64,000 nucleotides of DNA, from NCBI GenBank assembly GCA_965227035.1, contig OZ245724.1, forward strand, positions 434,001 to 498,000. The letters run 5' to 3'. A model generated the notes under the pieces. That model did not search any database and was not told the DNA's origin. It worked only from the letters and a program-made list of their open reading frames with translations. The DNA comes from CBDDFQ01 sp965227035 (GTDB taxonomy: Bacteria > Pseudomonadota > Gammaproteobacteria > Burkholderiales > Burkholderiaceae_C). How positions within the stretch are numbered: position 1 is the stretch's first letter; every line of letters starts with the position of its first letter. Shown piece by piece: positions 16,201-24,826 of this stretch. The position numbers and the translations under genes are program-made.

Positions 16201-16737
16201 TCAAGGCTTAACCTTGCCTTCGATCGAGTCATCGAGCGTCGTCCCGGTCGCGGCGCCAATCAGCATCTTCACGCCTGCAACTGCGGCGCCGTGCTTGTTA
16301 TCCCAATAGTACCCATCGGTGGGGGTGACGCCGATCGCTGTAATTCGAGGATCGTCCTCGCCTTCGGTAAACCAGGTTTTGAGGATCGGCTCCCACAACT
16401 CTTTGATCGTCTTCGCGTCACGAGTCACTCGCGCAACGCCGGTCAGGTGCAACAACGCCGCATGCCCGCTGCCCTGGAAAAACAAGCGCACCTGAGGTGT
16501 TGACTCAATCTCCTTGTTTTTATGACTGTCGGACGCGCTAAGAAACCACAGCGTCCCGTCGTCATCAACCTTTTGCACACTCATTGGTCGTGCACCCGCA
16601 GATCCGCCCAAGCTGATGGCAGTACAAAAGAAACAGGTGTCCGATTTTTTGACGGTTTTCCGGATGCGATCCACCGCCTCCGAGCCCGTCACGTCGCGGT
16701 GATTTTCTTCGGGCTGATTTTTGTTGATGGAGTCCAT
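16201..16737 (-). CDS. Pyridoxamine 5'-phosphate oxidase-like (general stress protein 26) family protein
   Basis: A 178-residue split-barrel flavin-binding type protein: ARPMSVQKVDDDGTLWFLSASDSHKNKEIESTPQVRLFFQ is the hallmark of the GsP26/PNPOx-like family, followed by a conserved YYWDNKHG block near residue 140. Such proteins bind FMN or FAD and are stress-associated; true PdxH activity is not implied. It is preceded by about 155 bp of intergenic DNA, so probably has its own promoter. Confidence 0.85.
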   Translation of the reverse strand: MDSINKNQPEENHRDVTGSEAVDRIRKTVKKSDTCFFCTAISLGGSAGARPMSVQKVDDDGTLWFLSASDSHKNKEIESTPQVRLFFQGSGHAALLHLTGVARVTRDAKTIKELWEPILKTWFTEGEDDPRITAIGVTPTDGYYWDNKHGAAVAGVKMLIGAATGTTLDDSIEGKVKP

Positions 16738-16892
16738 GTCATTCCTTGTTTAAAGAAGGAATTGTTCAGACGCCCCAAATTTGCGAGGGTCGGCAGATGC
16801 ACTCTCGGCGGGTAGGAGGGTGCCCACAAGCTTCGCGCATGAGCACCAAATACTTTCCGATCGAAGATTGAAGTTCGAAGTTCGGATCTCCT

Positions 16893-17870
16893 TTAATCAG
16901 CCTTGAGACCTTCGGATTTGACGATGTCGGTGAACAGACGAGTTTCGGTTTGAATGCGCGCGGTGTACTCGGGAATAGTCAACGGGATCGGCTCTGCGCC
17001 GGCTTCCACGAACTTGGCCTTGATATCGGGACGCTCGAGGATCTTATTGATCTCCTGATTCATCCGGGTCACGACTTCTGGACGCGTGTTCGCTGGGGCG
17101 TAAATGCCGAAAGCACTGTCGCCTACTACGCCCTGGATTCCCGAATCCATCAGCGTCTTCACTTCGGGTGCAATCAAGGCGCGAGTGCGGCTGGCCACTG
17201 CAAGTACCTTGAGCTTGCCGCTCTGAACGAACGGGAACACCGTCGCGGGGCCGAACATGAAATCGATCTGTCCTGCAACCAGATCCTGAACCGCAGGCGC
17301 AACGCCGCGGTAAGGAACGTGAGTCGCCTGAATGCCGGTTGCCTTTTTCAGAAGCTCTGCGGTCAGGTGGGGAGTCGTTCCATTACCGGCCGAGCCATAG
17401 GTGAGCTTGCCCGGGTTCTTCTTCGCGTATTCGATGAACGCCTCGGTCGTGTCCACGCCCAGCGAAGAGCGAACCAGCAGGAACAGCTTGCTGTCTGCCA
17501 ACAGCGCAACGGGACGCAGGTCCTTGCCGAACTCGAATGGCATCTTGCTGAACAGTGCCGGGTTCACCGATTCGGTTGTCGTGGGAACGACGAGGAAGGT
17601 GTGACCATCGCCACCGTTGTGCGCGACCTCGTTACCCGCGACGTTTCCACCTGCACCGCCCCTGTTATCGACAACGACAGGCTGCCCTAGAGCGGTGGTG
17701 AGATAAGGCTGTATCTGGCGCACCAGCACATCGACCAGACCGCCCGGAGCAAGGCCTACGACCATCCGAACCGATTTGGTCGGCCACGCAGTCTGCGAAT
17801 AAGTCGCGGCGCTCATGAAAATCGCAGTCGATGCGACAAGTAGCGAGGTGCAGAAGGTTCTCTTGATCAC
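16893..17870 (-). CDS. Bug/TctC-family periplasmic binding protein
   Basis: A 325-residue tripartite-tricarboxylate-type receptor. A signal peptide (about residues 1-25, ending AATYSQ) is followed by the TctC opening WPTKSVRMVVGLAPGGLVDVLVRQ and the diagnostic QPVVVDNRGGAGGNVAGNEVAH, FGSAGNGTTPHL-type loop (TYGSAGNGTTPHLTAEL) and THVPYRGVAPAVQDL. These bind small carboxylates. No TctA/TctB membrane genes accompany it, as is usual for Bug proteins in Bordetella-like genomes. It follows another Bug gene by 35 bases, so the two form an operon. Confidence 0.93.
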   Translation of the reverse strand: MIKRTFCTSLLVASTAIFMSAATYSQTAWPTKSVRMVVGLAPGGLVDVLVRQIQPYLTTALGQPVVVDNRGGAGGNVAGNEVAHNGGDGHTFLVVPTTTESVNPALFSKMPFEFGKDLRPVALLADSKLFLLVRSSLGVDTTEAFIEYAKKNPGKLTYGSAGNGTTPHLTAELLKKATGIQATHVPYRGVAPAVQDLVAGQIDFMFGPATVFPFVQSGKLKVLAVASRTRALIAPEVKTLMDSGIQGVVGDSAFGIYAPANTRPEVVTRMNQEINKILERPDIKAKFVEAGAEPIPLTIPEYTARIQTETRLFTDIVKSEGLKAD

Positions 17871-17905
17871 GTGATTCTCCAGAAGGTTTAAGCGTTGTCT
17901 ATTAG

Positions 17906-18889
17906 TCAGTCCGCCTTGGCGCCCGATGTCTTGACCAACTCGGCTCGGCTGGCGTATTCGCCCGCGATGTAATTCGCGAACTCTTTCGGGCCAAGTCCGG
18001 TGAAGTCATACCCCTTGGCAATTATTTGAGTCGCTTTGAATTCAGGCTCGGAAATCACCGCGAGGATGTCCCGGTTGATCTGTTGTACCTGAGCGTCGGG
18101 GGTGCCTGCGGGCGCGAACACGCCGATCCATACGTTGGCATCGACCTCGGGATAGCCGAGCTCGGTGAAAGTGGGCACGTCGGGGAACTCCGCCAGGCGC
18201 TTCTTTCCGGCATACGCGAGCGCTTTCATGCTGCCTGCCTTGATGTAACCCTGCCCGGATGCGACGCCCGTGAACGTGAACGGCACTTCACCTGCAAGCA
18301 CGGCGTTCATTGCAGGTGCCAGACCGCGATAGGGCACATGCACGATGTCGATACCGGCACGTTTCTTGAACATTTCCATGGCCAGATTGGGCTGGCTGCC
18401 AGAGCCATATGAGGCATACGACATCGTGCCCGGCTTGTCTTTGGCCATGACAATTACGTCTTTGATGGAATTTGCAGGGAACTTGCTGTTGGTGACCATC
18501 AACTGGCTGAACGACACCAGCTGCGTGATGGGGATGAAATCCTTGATCGGGTCGTAGGGCAGCTTGCTGTAGATGTACGGATTGATCGTGAAGGTGGCGT
18601 CGGTCGTGAAGAGCAGCGTGTGCCCGTCTTTGGCGCGGGCTGCAAGGTCGGCGCCGAGAACTGTATTAGCGCCGGGCTTCGTGTCGACCACCACCGGCTG
18701 ATTCCACTTCTTGGAAAGCCCGTCGCTGAGTACGCGCGCCAGCACATCGACTCCGCCGCCGCCCGGGTAAGGAACAATCATTCTTACCGGCTTCGTTGGC
18801 CAGGTTTGTGCGTGGACCCCGACAGTTGACGTCGTCGCAACAACGGTTGTGAACGCGATAGCTGCGAATCTGTCGAGAAACTTTGGCAT
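17906..18889 (-). CDS. Bug/TctC-family periplasmic binding protein
   Basis: A 327-residue protein with a signal peptide (to about GVHAQ) and the TctC pattern TWPTKPVRMIVPYPGGGGVDVLAR, YASYGSGSQPNLAMEMFK and VHVPYRGLAPAMNAVLAG. The start at 18889 is preceded by CTGGAG; an open frame extends far upstream (to 19450) but overlaps boxA and is rejected. It lies 179 bp downstream of boxA on the same strand, so could belong to the box regulon (for example aromatic acid binding) or be independent. Confidence 0.92.
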   Translation of the reverse strand: MPKFLDRFAAIAFTTVVATTSTVGVHAQTWPTKPVRMIVPYPGGGGVDVLARVLSDGLSKKWNQPVVVDTKPGANTVLGADLAARAKDGHTLLFTTDATFTINPYIYSKLPYDPIKDFIPITQLVSFSQLMVTNSKFPANSIKDVIVMAKDKPGTMSYASYGSGSQPNLAMEMFKKRAGIDIVHVPYRGLAPAMNAVLAGEVPFTFTGVASGQGYIKAGSMKALAYAGKKRLAEFPDVPTFTELGYPEVDANVWIGVFAPAGTPDAQVQQINRDILAVISEPEFKATQIIAKGYDFTGLGPKEFANYIAGEYASRAELVKTSGAKAD

Positions 18890-19068
18890 GGAAACTCCAG
18901 TGGAAATAAGGCGCAAGGATCGAACGTGGCGCAACAATCGTGCCATCAAACCCTGTGTTTGACGAGATGCCGCCGCGTTATTGCACCTAGCGATTACCCC
19001 AAAACGCCGCAACTCGCGCCGCACTTGGAGCAAGTCGAACCACCAGTTTCCATGCCGAGTACTGCGAC

Positions 19069-20358
19069 TCAATAAGTCTCGAGATGCAGTCTGCCCTCGC
19101 GTTTCAACTGCATCCCCAACGTTTCCCAATCCGCATTCGATTCGTTCGCGATATCCCGCAGCGCCAACAGAACGCCTTCTTCCATGCTCTTCAAGCCGCA
19201 CACGTAGAAATGCGTGTTCGGGTCTTTGAGCATCAATGCGAGATCGGCCGACCGCTGTCTCATCGCGTCCTGCACGTAGCGCTTGGGCTGGCCAGTTGTG
19301 CGCGAGAACGCGAGGTTGATGTCGATGAAATCTTTGGGTAGCGTCTGGAGCGGTCCGAAGTAGGGGAGTTCCTGCTGGGTGCGTGCGCCGAAGAACAGCA
19401 TCAGTTTGCCGCTCTCGAACTTGCCGCTCACGCGAAGGCGTCTGCGCCATTCGGTCATCGCGCGCATGGGTGCGCTGCCGGTGCCCGTGCAGATCATCAC
19501 GATGTGCGACTTCGGATGATTGGGCATCAGGAACGAGGTTCCGAACGGGCCGACCACCTGCACCTTGTCGCCTACCTTGAGGTCGCAGACATAGTTGCTC
19601 GCGACTCCGTGGAACGGTTTGCCTTGATGGTCTTCGGTCACGCGTTTCACGGTGAGCGAAATGTTGTTGTAGCCGGGTCGCTCGCCATTACGCGGACTCG
19701 CAATCGAGTATTGACGCGCAACATGCGGCTTGCCCTTCGCGTCTACGCCGGGAGGAACGATGCCGATCGATTGACCTTCCAACACCGGGAACGGCATGGC
19801 CCCGAAGTCGAGCACTACGTGATGGGTTTCGCTGTCGAATCCGGCTTCGGTGCAATTGAAGTTGCCCACCACGGTTGCAGTCGTCGGTGACTTCGGAGGA
19901 TAGAGATTCGAGTAAGCATGCGCGGCCGACCAGGGCGGCGTGGTCGATCCGTAGCTGACCGCTTGAGTCGGCGCTGTCTCGGGGGAGAGGGCTTGCGTGG
20001 AGGTGATCGCTGCTGCTTCGCTGGTTACCGGCGCGAGATCGGTGTCGCCACTATGCACGCCTTGAGCCTCGAGCTGCTCGGGCGTCAGTTCTGCCGGAAG
20101 TTCTTCCCAGGTCAGTTGCTCCTCGATCGAATACGCTCGCGCCGCGGGCATCGTTCGCCAGTTGTCTATCGACCCCGTGGGGCAGGGCGAAATACAGGCC
20201 ATGCAGCCGTTGCAAATGTCTGCCTTGACGACGTAGTTGTTGTCGTCGTGCGTGATCGCCCCGATGGGGCATGTAGCTTCGCAGGTGTTGCAACGGATGC
20301 AGATTTCCGGGTCGATCAAGTGCTGCTTGATCACCGAAGCATCGAGGGCTGTCTCCAT
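19069..20358 (-). CDS. boxA: Benzoyl-CoA 2,3-epoxidase reductase component BoxA
   Basis: A 429-residue NADPH-dependent reductase that passes electrons to BoxB. The N-terminus has two 4Fe-4S motifs, Cys20-x2-Cys23-x2-Cys26-x3-Cys30 and Cys49-x2-Cys52-x2-Cys55-x3-Cys59. A variable linker (about residues 85-150) leads to a ferredoxin-NADP reductase module: FAD motif RQYSIASPRNGE, NADP motif MICTGTGSAPMRAM and C-terminal FYVCGLKSMEEGV. This two-domain order and size are specific to BoxA. It is the last box gene on the minus strand, 39 bases after boxB. Confidence 0.96.
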   Translation of the reverse strand: METALDASVIKQHLIDPEICIRCNTCEATCPIGAITHDDNNYVVKADICNGCMACISPCPTGSIDNWRTMPAARAYSIEEQLTWEELPAELTPEQLEAQGVHSGDTDLAPVTSEAAAITSTQALSPETAPTQAVSYGSTTPPWSAAHAYSNLYPPKSPTTATVVGNFNCTEAGFDSETHHVVLDFGAMPFPVLEGQSIGIVPPGVDAKGKPHVARQYSIASPRNGERPGYNNISLTVKRVTEDHQGKPFHGVASNYVCDLKVGDKVQVVGPFGTSFLMPNHPKSHIVMICTGTGSAPMRAMTEWRRRLRVSGKFESGKLMLFFGARTQQELPYFGPLQTLPKDFIDINLAFSRTTGQPKRYVQDAMRQRSADLALMLKDPNTHFYVCGLKSMEEGVLLALRDIANESNADWETLGMQLKREGRLHLETY

Positions 20359-20397
20359 GTTTTTATTCTCCTTCGGGTGCCGCGTCGGTCGTGCCCT

Positions 20398-21825
20398 TTA
20401 GCCGAAGCGAACGTACTCGAAATCGACCGGCTGGCGGTTGATGCCCATGACCGGAGGTGCAATCCATCCAGCGAATTTGCCCGGATCGACCACGCGACCC
20501 ATCAACGATGCGACGAAGGCGAAGTCTTCCGGCGTGGGCAGCCACTCGTGTTTTTTGGCGGCCCATTCGACTTCGTTCACCACGCGGCCTTCAGGCGACA
20601 TCTTGATGCCTGCAAGCGCGCCGATCTGGCGATTGAATGCCTTGTGCGGAACCGTGAGGCGAGTCGAAATACCAGCTTTTTCGAGCACCTTGTTCCAGCG
20701 ACCGACGCCGGCCACCGAATCCTTGATGAAGTCGTCGCGCAGCACTTCATTGAGTGCATTGAGCATCGGCACCTCTTTCTCCAGAAGCTGGCCGTTCTGC
20801 ACTTCAAGAACTTTGTAAGTCTGACCCTTGAGCACATGGTCGTCGGTGCGCTTGCCTTCTTCGTAGCGGCCCTTCAGACCCGAGCTGTAGAAGATGGCGG
20901 CGTTGCTCGATTGATCGGCGCCGAACAGGTCGATCGTCACGCTGTAATGGAAGTTCAGATAGCGCTGGATCGTTCCCAGATCGATTGCGCCCGCAGCGCG
21001 AACCTTCTCTGCATCGTCGGTTTTCAGCTCGTTCATGACTTGCGCAGTGCGGGTCAGCACGCGCGACACGCCGCTTTCGCCCACGAACATGTGATGCGCT
21101 TCTTCGGTAAGCATGAACTTGGTCGTGCGCGCCAACGGATCGAACGCGCTTTCTGCGAGTGCGGACAACTGGAACTTGCCGTCACGATCGGTGAAATAGG
21201 TGAACATGAAAAACGCGAGCCAGTCGGGCGTTTTTTCGTTGAACGCACCCAGGATCCGCGGATTATTCTCGTCACCGGAAGTGCGTTGCAACAGTGCTTC
21301 CGCTTCTTCGCGTCCATCGCGTCCGAAGTGCTTGTGGAGCAGGTAAACCATGGCCCACAGATGACGTCCTTCTTCGACGTTGATCTGAAACAGGTTGCGC
21401 AGGTCGTACATCGAAGGCGCAGTGAGTCCCAGGTGGCGTTGCTGCTCGACCGATGCCGGCTCTGTATCGCCTTGAGTCACGATGATCCGGCGCAGGTTGG
21501 CGCGGTGTTCGCCAGGGATGTCCTGCCAGGCCTTCTCGCCCTTGTGATCGCCGAAATGGATTTCGCGATTCGCGTCGCCGGGGTTCAGGAAAATGCCCCA
21601 GCGGTAGTCGCGCATTTTCACGTGGCCGAACTGTGCCCAGCCTTGCGGATCGACGCTCACTGCGGTGCGCAGATACACGTCGTAGTTGGTCGAGCCATCC
21701 GGACCGACGTCATCCCACCAGTTGATGAAGTTGGGTTGCCAGCCTTCGAGCGCGCGCTGCAAGGTGCGGTCTTCGCCCAGGTTCACGTTGTTGGGAATTT
21801 TTTCGCTGTAGTTGACTGTGCTCAT
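20398..21825 (-). CDS. boxB: Benzoyl-CoA 2,3-epoxidase oxygenase component BoxB
   Basis: A 475-residue diiron monooxygenase that converts benzoyl-CoA to 2,3-epoxybenzoyl-CoA in the aerobic CoA-dependent pathway. Length matches known BoxB (about 470-475). Candidate diiron ligands are visible in EEGRHLWAMVYLLHKHFG and MLTEEAHHMFVGESG (Glu-x-x-His pairs), and the N-terminal PNFINWWDDVGPDGS and YLRTAVSVDPQGWAQFGHVKMRDYRWGIFL blocks are highly characteristic. The start is the ATG at 21825; the frame runs further upstream but that part is repeat-derived and runs into boxC. Lies between boxC and boxA. Confidence 0.97.
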   Translation of the reverse strand: MSTVNYSEKIPNNVNLGEDRTLQRALEGWQPNFINWWDDVGPDGSTNYDVYLRTAVSVDPQGWAQFGHVKMRDYRWGIFLNPGDANREIHFGDHKGEKAWQDIPGEHRANLRRIIVTQGDTEPASVEQQRHLGLTAPSMYDLRNLFQINVEEGRHLWAMVYLLHKHFGRDGREEAEALLQRTSGDENNPRILGAFNEKTPDWLAFFMFTYFTDRDGKFQLSALAESAFDPLARTTKFMLTEEAHHMFVGESGVSRVLTRTAQVMNELKTDDAEKVRAAGAIDLGTIQRYLNFHYSVTIDLFGADQSSNAAIFYSSGLKGRYEEGKRTDDHVLKGQTYKVLEVQNGQLLEKEVPMLNALNEVLRDDFIKDSVAGVGRWNKVLEKAGISTRLTVPHKAFNRQIGALAGIKMSPEGRVVNEVEWAAKKHEWLPTPEDFAFVASLMGRVVDPGKFAGWIAPPVMGINRQPVDFEYVRFG

Positions 21826-21841
21826 GATTGCCTCGTGGAGA

Positions 21842-21877
21842 GTTCTTGAAGTCGTTCTTGAAATCGTTCGTGATGTC
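21842..21877. repeat. Three tandem copies of a 12-bp unit between boxC and boxB
   Basis: Three consecutive imperfect units GTTCTTGAAGTC (21842-21853), GTTCTTGAAATC (21854-21865) and GTTCGTGATGTC (21866-21877) fill the gap and touch the boxC stop codon. Units 1 and 2 differ at one base; unit 3 at two. The multiple of three leaves a longer frame open upstream of boxB. Confidence 0.85.
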
Positions 21878-23552
21878 AGACGCGATTGAGATCGAAGCCT
21901 GCTTTTTGCCCGGTGCCGTAAACCTTCAACGCTCCCTTTTCGCCAACAGCGTTGGGACGGTTGAAGATCCAGTTCTGCCATGCGGTCAGGCGTCCGAAGA
22001 TGCGGGTGTACATGTTTTCGCGTTGTGCGAATCGCAGGTTGGCTTCGAGACCGGTGAGCGAATCGGGTGACATGGCAGCGCGCTCTTCTATCGCGATGCG
22101 AATCTCGTCGTCCCAGTCGATATCGTCGGGAGCGGCGGTGACCAGGCCCAGCTTGTAGGCTTCGTCGGCATCGAGCGATTTACCGATGGCGGACTTTGCT
22201 GCAGCCAAGGGCGCTTCCTCTTCATAGAAGCGGCGTTGCAAACGTGTTTGACCGTTCACCATCGGCAAATGATCGAAGTTGAAATCGCTCAGCATCAGCT
22301 TGGGTGCGTGCTCCGGATCGTCGGGCAGTGCGAGCATGTATGCACGGTCGGCAGCGAACGCGAGTTCCGCCAAAGTGCCTGCAAAGCACGACTCCGAGTC
22401 GATCAACGCAAACAGACTGCGTGAGGACACATCTATGCGAGCGAAGGTCCTGCGCAGCAGGCCGATGGTTTCCCGAACGAACCAGTGATCCTTATTCGCG
22501 AGCATCAAGGCATCGTTGGTGATGACCGCTGCAGAGTCGCCCACTGTCTTGAGTAACCAGGTGCCGATGTCGAGTTCGTTGGTGCGCATCATCAGGATCG
22601 CGTCGTCCAGCTCACGGGCCATTTCGAATGGCCACCAGTTGGAGCCAGCTGCTTCTATGCCTGCAATGTCTGTCGGCTGTGCGCCCACCGGTGCGTGAAT
22701 CGTAAAGGTGGCCGTGCGATTCGAGCGATCGATAGCGATCTGCACGTACTTGTAGCGAAGGCTGTTTTCGCCGTCTTCGCGCTCCAGGCGAACCAGCGGA
22801 ACGCCTTGGCTGGCTGCGCGAGCTTGCACCAGATCGTTCTTGCCGAGTTCATCTGCTCGCGCTTGAACGGTTGCAGCAAATTGCGCGGGCTTCACAGCCG
22901 CGTCGACCAGACGCCAGTCCACCGCTTTTTGACCGCGCACGCCTTCGACGCTGGTGCAGAAAATGTCTGCCAGGTCATGGCGTACATGACGCTTGTCGGT
23001 CACGCGAGTCAGGCCGCCAGTGCCTGGCAACACGCCCAGCAAAGGCACTTCGGGCAAGGACACCGCAGACGAGCGGTCGTCGACCAGATAAATTTCATCG
23101 CACGCCAGAGCCAGCTCGTAGCCGCCGCCAGCGCAAGCGCCATTCACCGCAGCAAGGAACTTGATGCCCGAATATTTCGATGTGTCTTCGATCCCGTTGC
23201 GGGTCTCGTTGGTGAACTTGCAGAAGTTCACTTTCCACGAATGGCTGGAAACACCCAGCATGAAGATGTTCGCGCCCGAGCAGAAGATGCGGTCCTTGCC
23301 GCTCGTGACGATGACCGACTTCACTTGCGGATGTTCGAAGCGCACGCGATTGAGCGCGTCGTTCAGTTCGATATCGACCCCGAGGTCGTAACTATTGAGC
23401 TTCAGCTTGTAACCGGGGCGAATGCCGCCGTCTTCTGCAATATCGAGAGTCAATCGCGCGACCGATCCGTCGACGCTAAGAGACCAGTGTTTGTACTGGG
23501 TTGGTTCGATGCGGTAATCGACGACGGGTGCGGGGCTGGCTGTCTGGCTCAT
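21876..23552 (-). CDS. boxC: 2,3-epoxybenzoyl-CoA dihydrolase BoxC
   Basis: A 558-residue crotonase-superfamily enzyme that opens the epoxidised ring of benzoyl-CoA with two waters, giving 3,4-dehydroadipyl-CoA semialdehyde and formate. Its double-length crotonase architecture is typical of BoxC: VIVTSGKDRIFCSGANIFMLG and NGACAGGGYELALACDEIYLVDDRSSAVSLPEVPLLGVLPGTGGL in the first half, and a second crotonase-like half ending with the MYTRIFGRLTAWQNWIFNRPNA block. The start ATG at 23552 follows a purine-rich site (GGAGACATCCGC). First of boxC-boxB-boxA, with the control region immediately upstream. Confidence 0.97.
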   Translation of the reverse strand: MSQTASPAPVVDYRIEPTQYKHWSLSVDGSVARLTLDIAEDGGIRPGYKLKLNSYDLGVDIELNDALNRVRFEHPQVKSVIVTSGKDRIFCSGANIFMLGVSSHSWKVNFCKFTNETRNGIEDTSKYSGIKFLAAVNGACAGGGYELALACDEIYLVDDRSSAVSLPEVPLLGVLPGTGGLTRVTDKRHVRHDLADIFCTSVEGVRGQKAVDWRLVDAAVKPAQFAATVQARADELGKNDLVQARAASQGVPLVRLEREDGENSLRYKYVQIAIDRSNRTATFTIHAPVGAQPTDIAGIEAAGSNWWPFEMARELDDAILMMRTNELDIGTWLLKTVGDSAAVITNDALMLANKDHWFVRETIGLLRRTFARIDVSSRSLFALIDSESCFAGTLAELAFAADRAYMLALPDDPEHAPKLMLSDFNFDHLPMVNGQTRLQRRFYEEEAPLAAAKSAIGKSLDADEAYKLGLVTAAPDDIDWDDEIRIAIEERAAMSPDSLTGLEANLRFAQRENMYTRIFGRLTAWQNWIFNRPNAVGEKGALKVYGTGQKAGFDLNRV

Positions 23553-23601
23553 GCGGATGTCTCCATGTGTTTTTCGAACGTTTTCGCAAACATTGGAGTG
23601 A

Positions 23602-23653
23602 ATAATAGTGCATAAATAAATTCGCTGCAAGATTAAACATGCAACATCATGCA
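23602..23653 (-). promoter_or_regulatory. boxC promoter overlapped by TGCA repeats (candidate BoxR operator)
   Basis: On the minus strand, -35 TTGCAG (23630-23625) and -10 TATTAT (23607-23602) are 17 bases apart. Four TGCA motifs lie at 23609-23612, 23626-23629, 23640-23643 and 23650-23653; the last two are spaced TGCA-N6-TGCA, the second overlaps the -35, and the first is next to the -10. TGCA direct repeats are the known recognition element of BzdR, the BoxR relative in Azoarcus. Occupancy would block RNA polymerase, consistent with repression relieved by benzoyl-CoA. Confidence 0.72.
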
Positions 23654-23713
23654 TATTGATGATGGAGCGTCGGCGTCGCGGCGTCGCCACCGTAGAACCG
23701 CAAGCGCAGAGCC

Positions 23714-24631
23714 TCAGGAAGGTTTGCGGAGGTTGCTTCGAACGACAGTACGCAGCTTGTCGAAAGTCGTCGACAACACCTCTCCCGAGGTATCGACTGT
23801 GTAATCGGCCTTGGAATAGAACGCGGCCCGGCCACTCAGGATTCGGCGCAGGTCGTCCATGGCTTCCTTGCTTGCGGCCATGGGTCGGGTGTCGCCCTGT
23901 GCGGCCACTCGGCCCATGTGTTCTTCGGGCGAAGCCTGCAGCCAGACGGTTGCGCAATGGGTGAGCAGCTCGTTGAAGGTGGCCGGATCCGACACGATGC
24001 CGCCAGGTGTGGCGATGACCACTTCGCTGTAGATTTGCACCACTTCTTCGAGAGCTCGGCGCTCGTATCTACGGTAGGCGTTCGTGCCGTACAGATCGTG
24101 GATTTCCCGCACGCTGCAGCCGGCCACTTTTTCGATTTCTCGACTGAGCTCGACGAAAGGAAGGTCCAGATCGTCGGCGAGCATTTGGCCCAAGGTCGAC
24201 TTGCCGGCGCCGCGAAGTCCGATGAGTGCGATGCGGCCTTTGCGCGAAGAATCGTTGGACGAGGAATTGAGAAGATCGTTGAGTGCCAGACGCACGCGAC
24301 GCAGGTCCGCTTCGCTGCGGCGCTCCAGCATTTCGCGAATGAGCAGCCACTCTGGGGAGCTGGTCGTGACATCGCCGAGGAGTTCTGCAATCGAGCATTG
24401 CAGTGCGGTGGCCACTTGCTGGAGTACGAGGATGGAGGCGTTTCCGATGCCGTATTCGAGGTTGGCCAGATGCCGTTCGGAGACATCCGCCGCAATCGCG
24501 AGCGATTTTCGGGTCATTCCTCGCTGGGCGCGCAGGGTTCGAACCCGGTCGCCCAACGCGAGTAATAGCGGGTTTTTGACCTCCGGTTCCACAGGCGTTG
24601 CGACGCTAGTAGCGTCGTCTCTATCACTCAT
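23714..24631 (-). CDS. boxR: Transcriptional regulator BoxR (XRE helix-turn-helix fused to shikimate-kinase-like domain)
   Basis: A 305-residue two-domain repressor. Residues about 25-85 are an XRE helix-turn-helix (LGDRVRTLRAQRGMTRKSLAIAADVSERHLANLEYGIGNASI); residues about 133-300 resemble shikimate kinase, with Walker A GLRGAGKS at 138-145 and PFVELSREIEKVAG, the fold used in BzdR/BoxR to sense benzoyl-CoA. It is transcribed leftwards ahead of boxC with a 161-bp gap holding a separate promoter, and diverges from the DUF4863-boxD-ligase operon. Its own promoter overlaps the divergent one, and TGCA motifs there suggest autoregulation. Confidence 0.96.
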   Translation of the reverse strand: MSDRDDATSVATPVEPEVKNPLLLALGDRVRTLRAQRGMTRKSLAIAADVSERHLANLEYGIGNASILVLQQVATALQCSIAELLGDVTTSSPEWLLIREMLERRSEADLRRVRLALNDLLNSSSNDSSRKGRIALIGLRGAGKSTLGQMLADDLDLPFVELSREIEKVAGCSVREIHDLYGTNAYRRYERRALEEVVQIYSEVVIATPGGIVSDPATFNELLTHCATVWLQASPEEHMGRVAAQGDTRPMAASKEAMDDLRRILSGRAAFYSKADYTVDTSGEVLSTTFDKLRTVVRSNLRKPS

Positions 24632-24682
24632 CTTCGAATTCCTTTGCTCCGAGCATAGCCTAGGGAAAACACCATACCTGCA

Positions 24683-24711
24683 TTATATTGCTTGACAGGT
24701 ACTGGTCTCGA
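24683..24711 (-). promoter_or_regulatory. Candidate boxR promoter, back-to-back with the rightward box promoter
   Basis: On the minus strand a perfect TATAAT (24688-24683) has TCGAGA (24711-24706, four of six matches to TTGACA) 17 bases upstream. A TGCA motif (24679-24682) directly follows the -10 in the direction of boxR transcription. The element overlaps the opposite-strand promoter at 24692-24720. Confidence 0.5.
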
Positions 24712-24720
24712 ACGTATCTT
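24692..24720 (+). promoter_or_regulatory. Sigma-70 promoter for the rightward box operon with flanking TGCA motifs
   Basis: TTGACA (24692-24697), 17-base spacer, TATCTT (24715-24720) is a near-consensus promoter 107 bases before the DUF4863 gene. TGCA occurs at 24679-24682 (followed after six bases by TGCT overlapping the -35), 24739-24742 (just past the expected start of transcription) and 24768-24771. These match the motif type at the boxC promoter and suggest joint control by BoxR. Confidence 0.68.
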
Positions 24721-24826
24721 TCGGCACAGGCACAATACTGCACGTTTCAGCTTCCAGCAAGCACTCGTGCAGATTGCGTCGGCAAATTTAGACAGTCCAG
24801 CAAGACGCCGGAAGACACCACGAGAC

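Noticed and set aside
18890..19450. N-terminal extension of the Bug gene at 17906-18889
   Set aside because: The extension overlaps boxA, is Arg-rich and lacks a signal peptide; the ATG at 18889 has a ribosome site and is followed by a proper signal peptide.
19918..21849. Long plus-strand open frame (643 codons) opposite boxA and boxB
   Set aside because: It runs antisense to two unmistakable box genes; its translation is His/Arg-rich and resembles no family. High GC produces such open antisense frames.
23553..23957. N-terminal extension of boxC
   Set aside because: It overlaps boxR and the TGCA/promoter region; known BoxC length is reached from the ATG at 23552.
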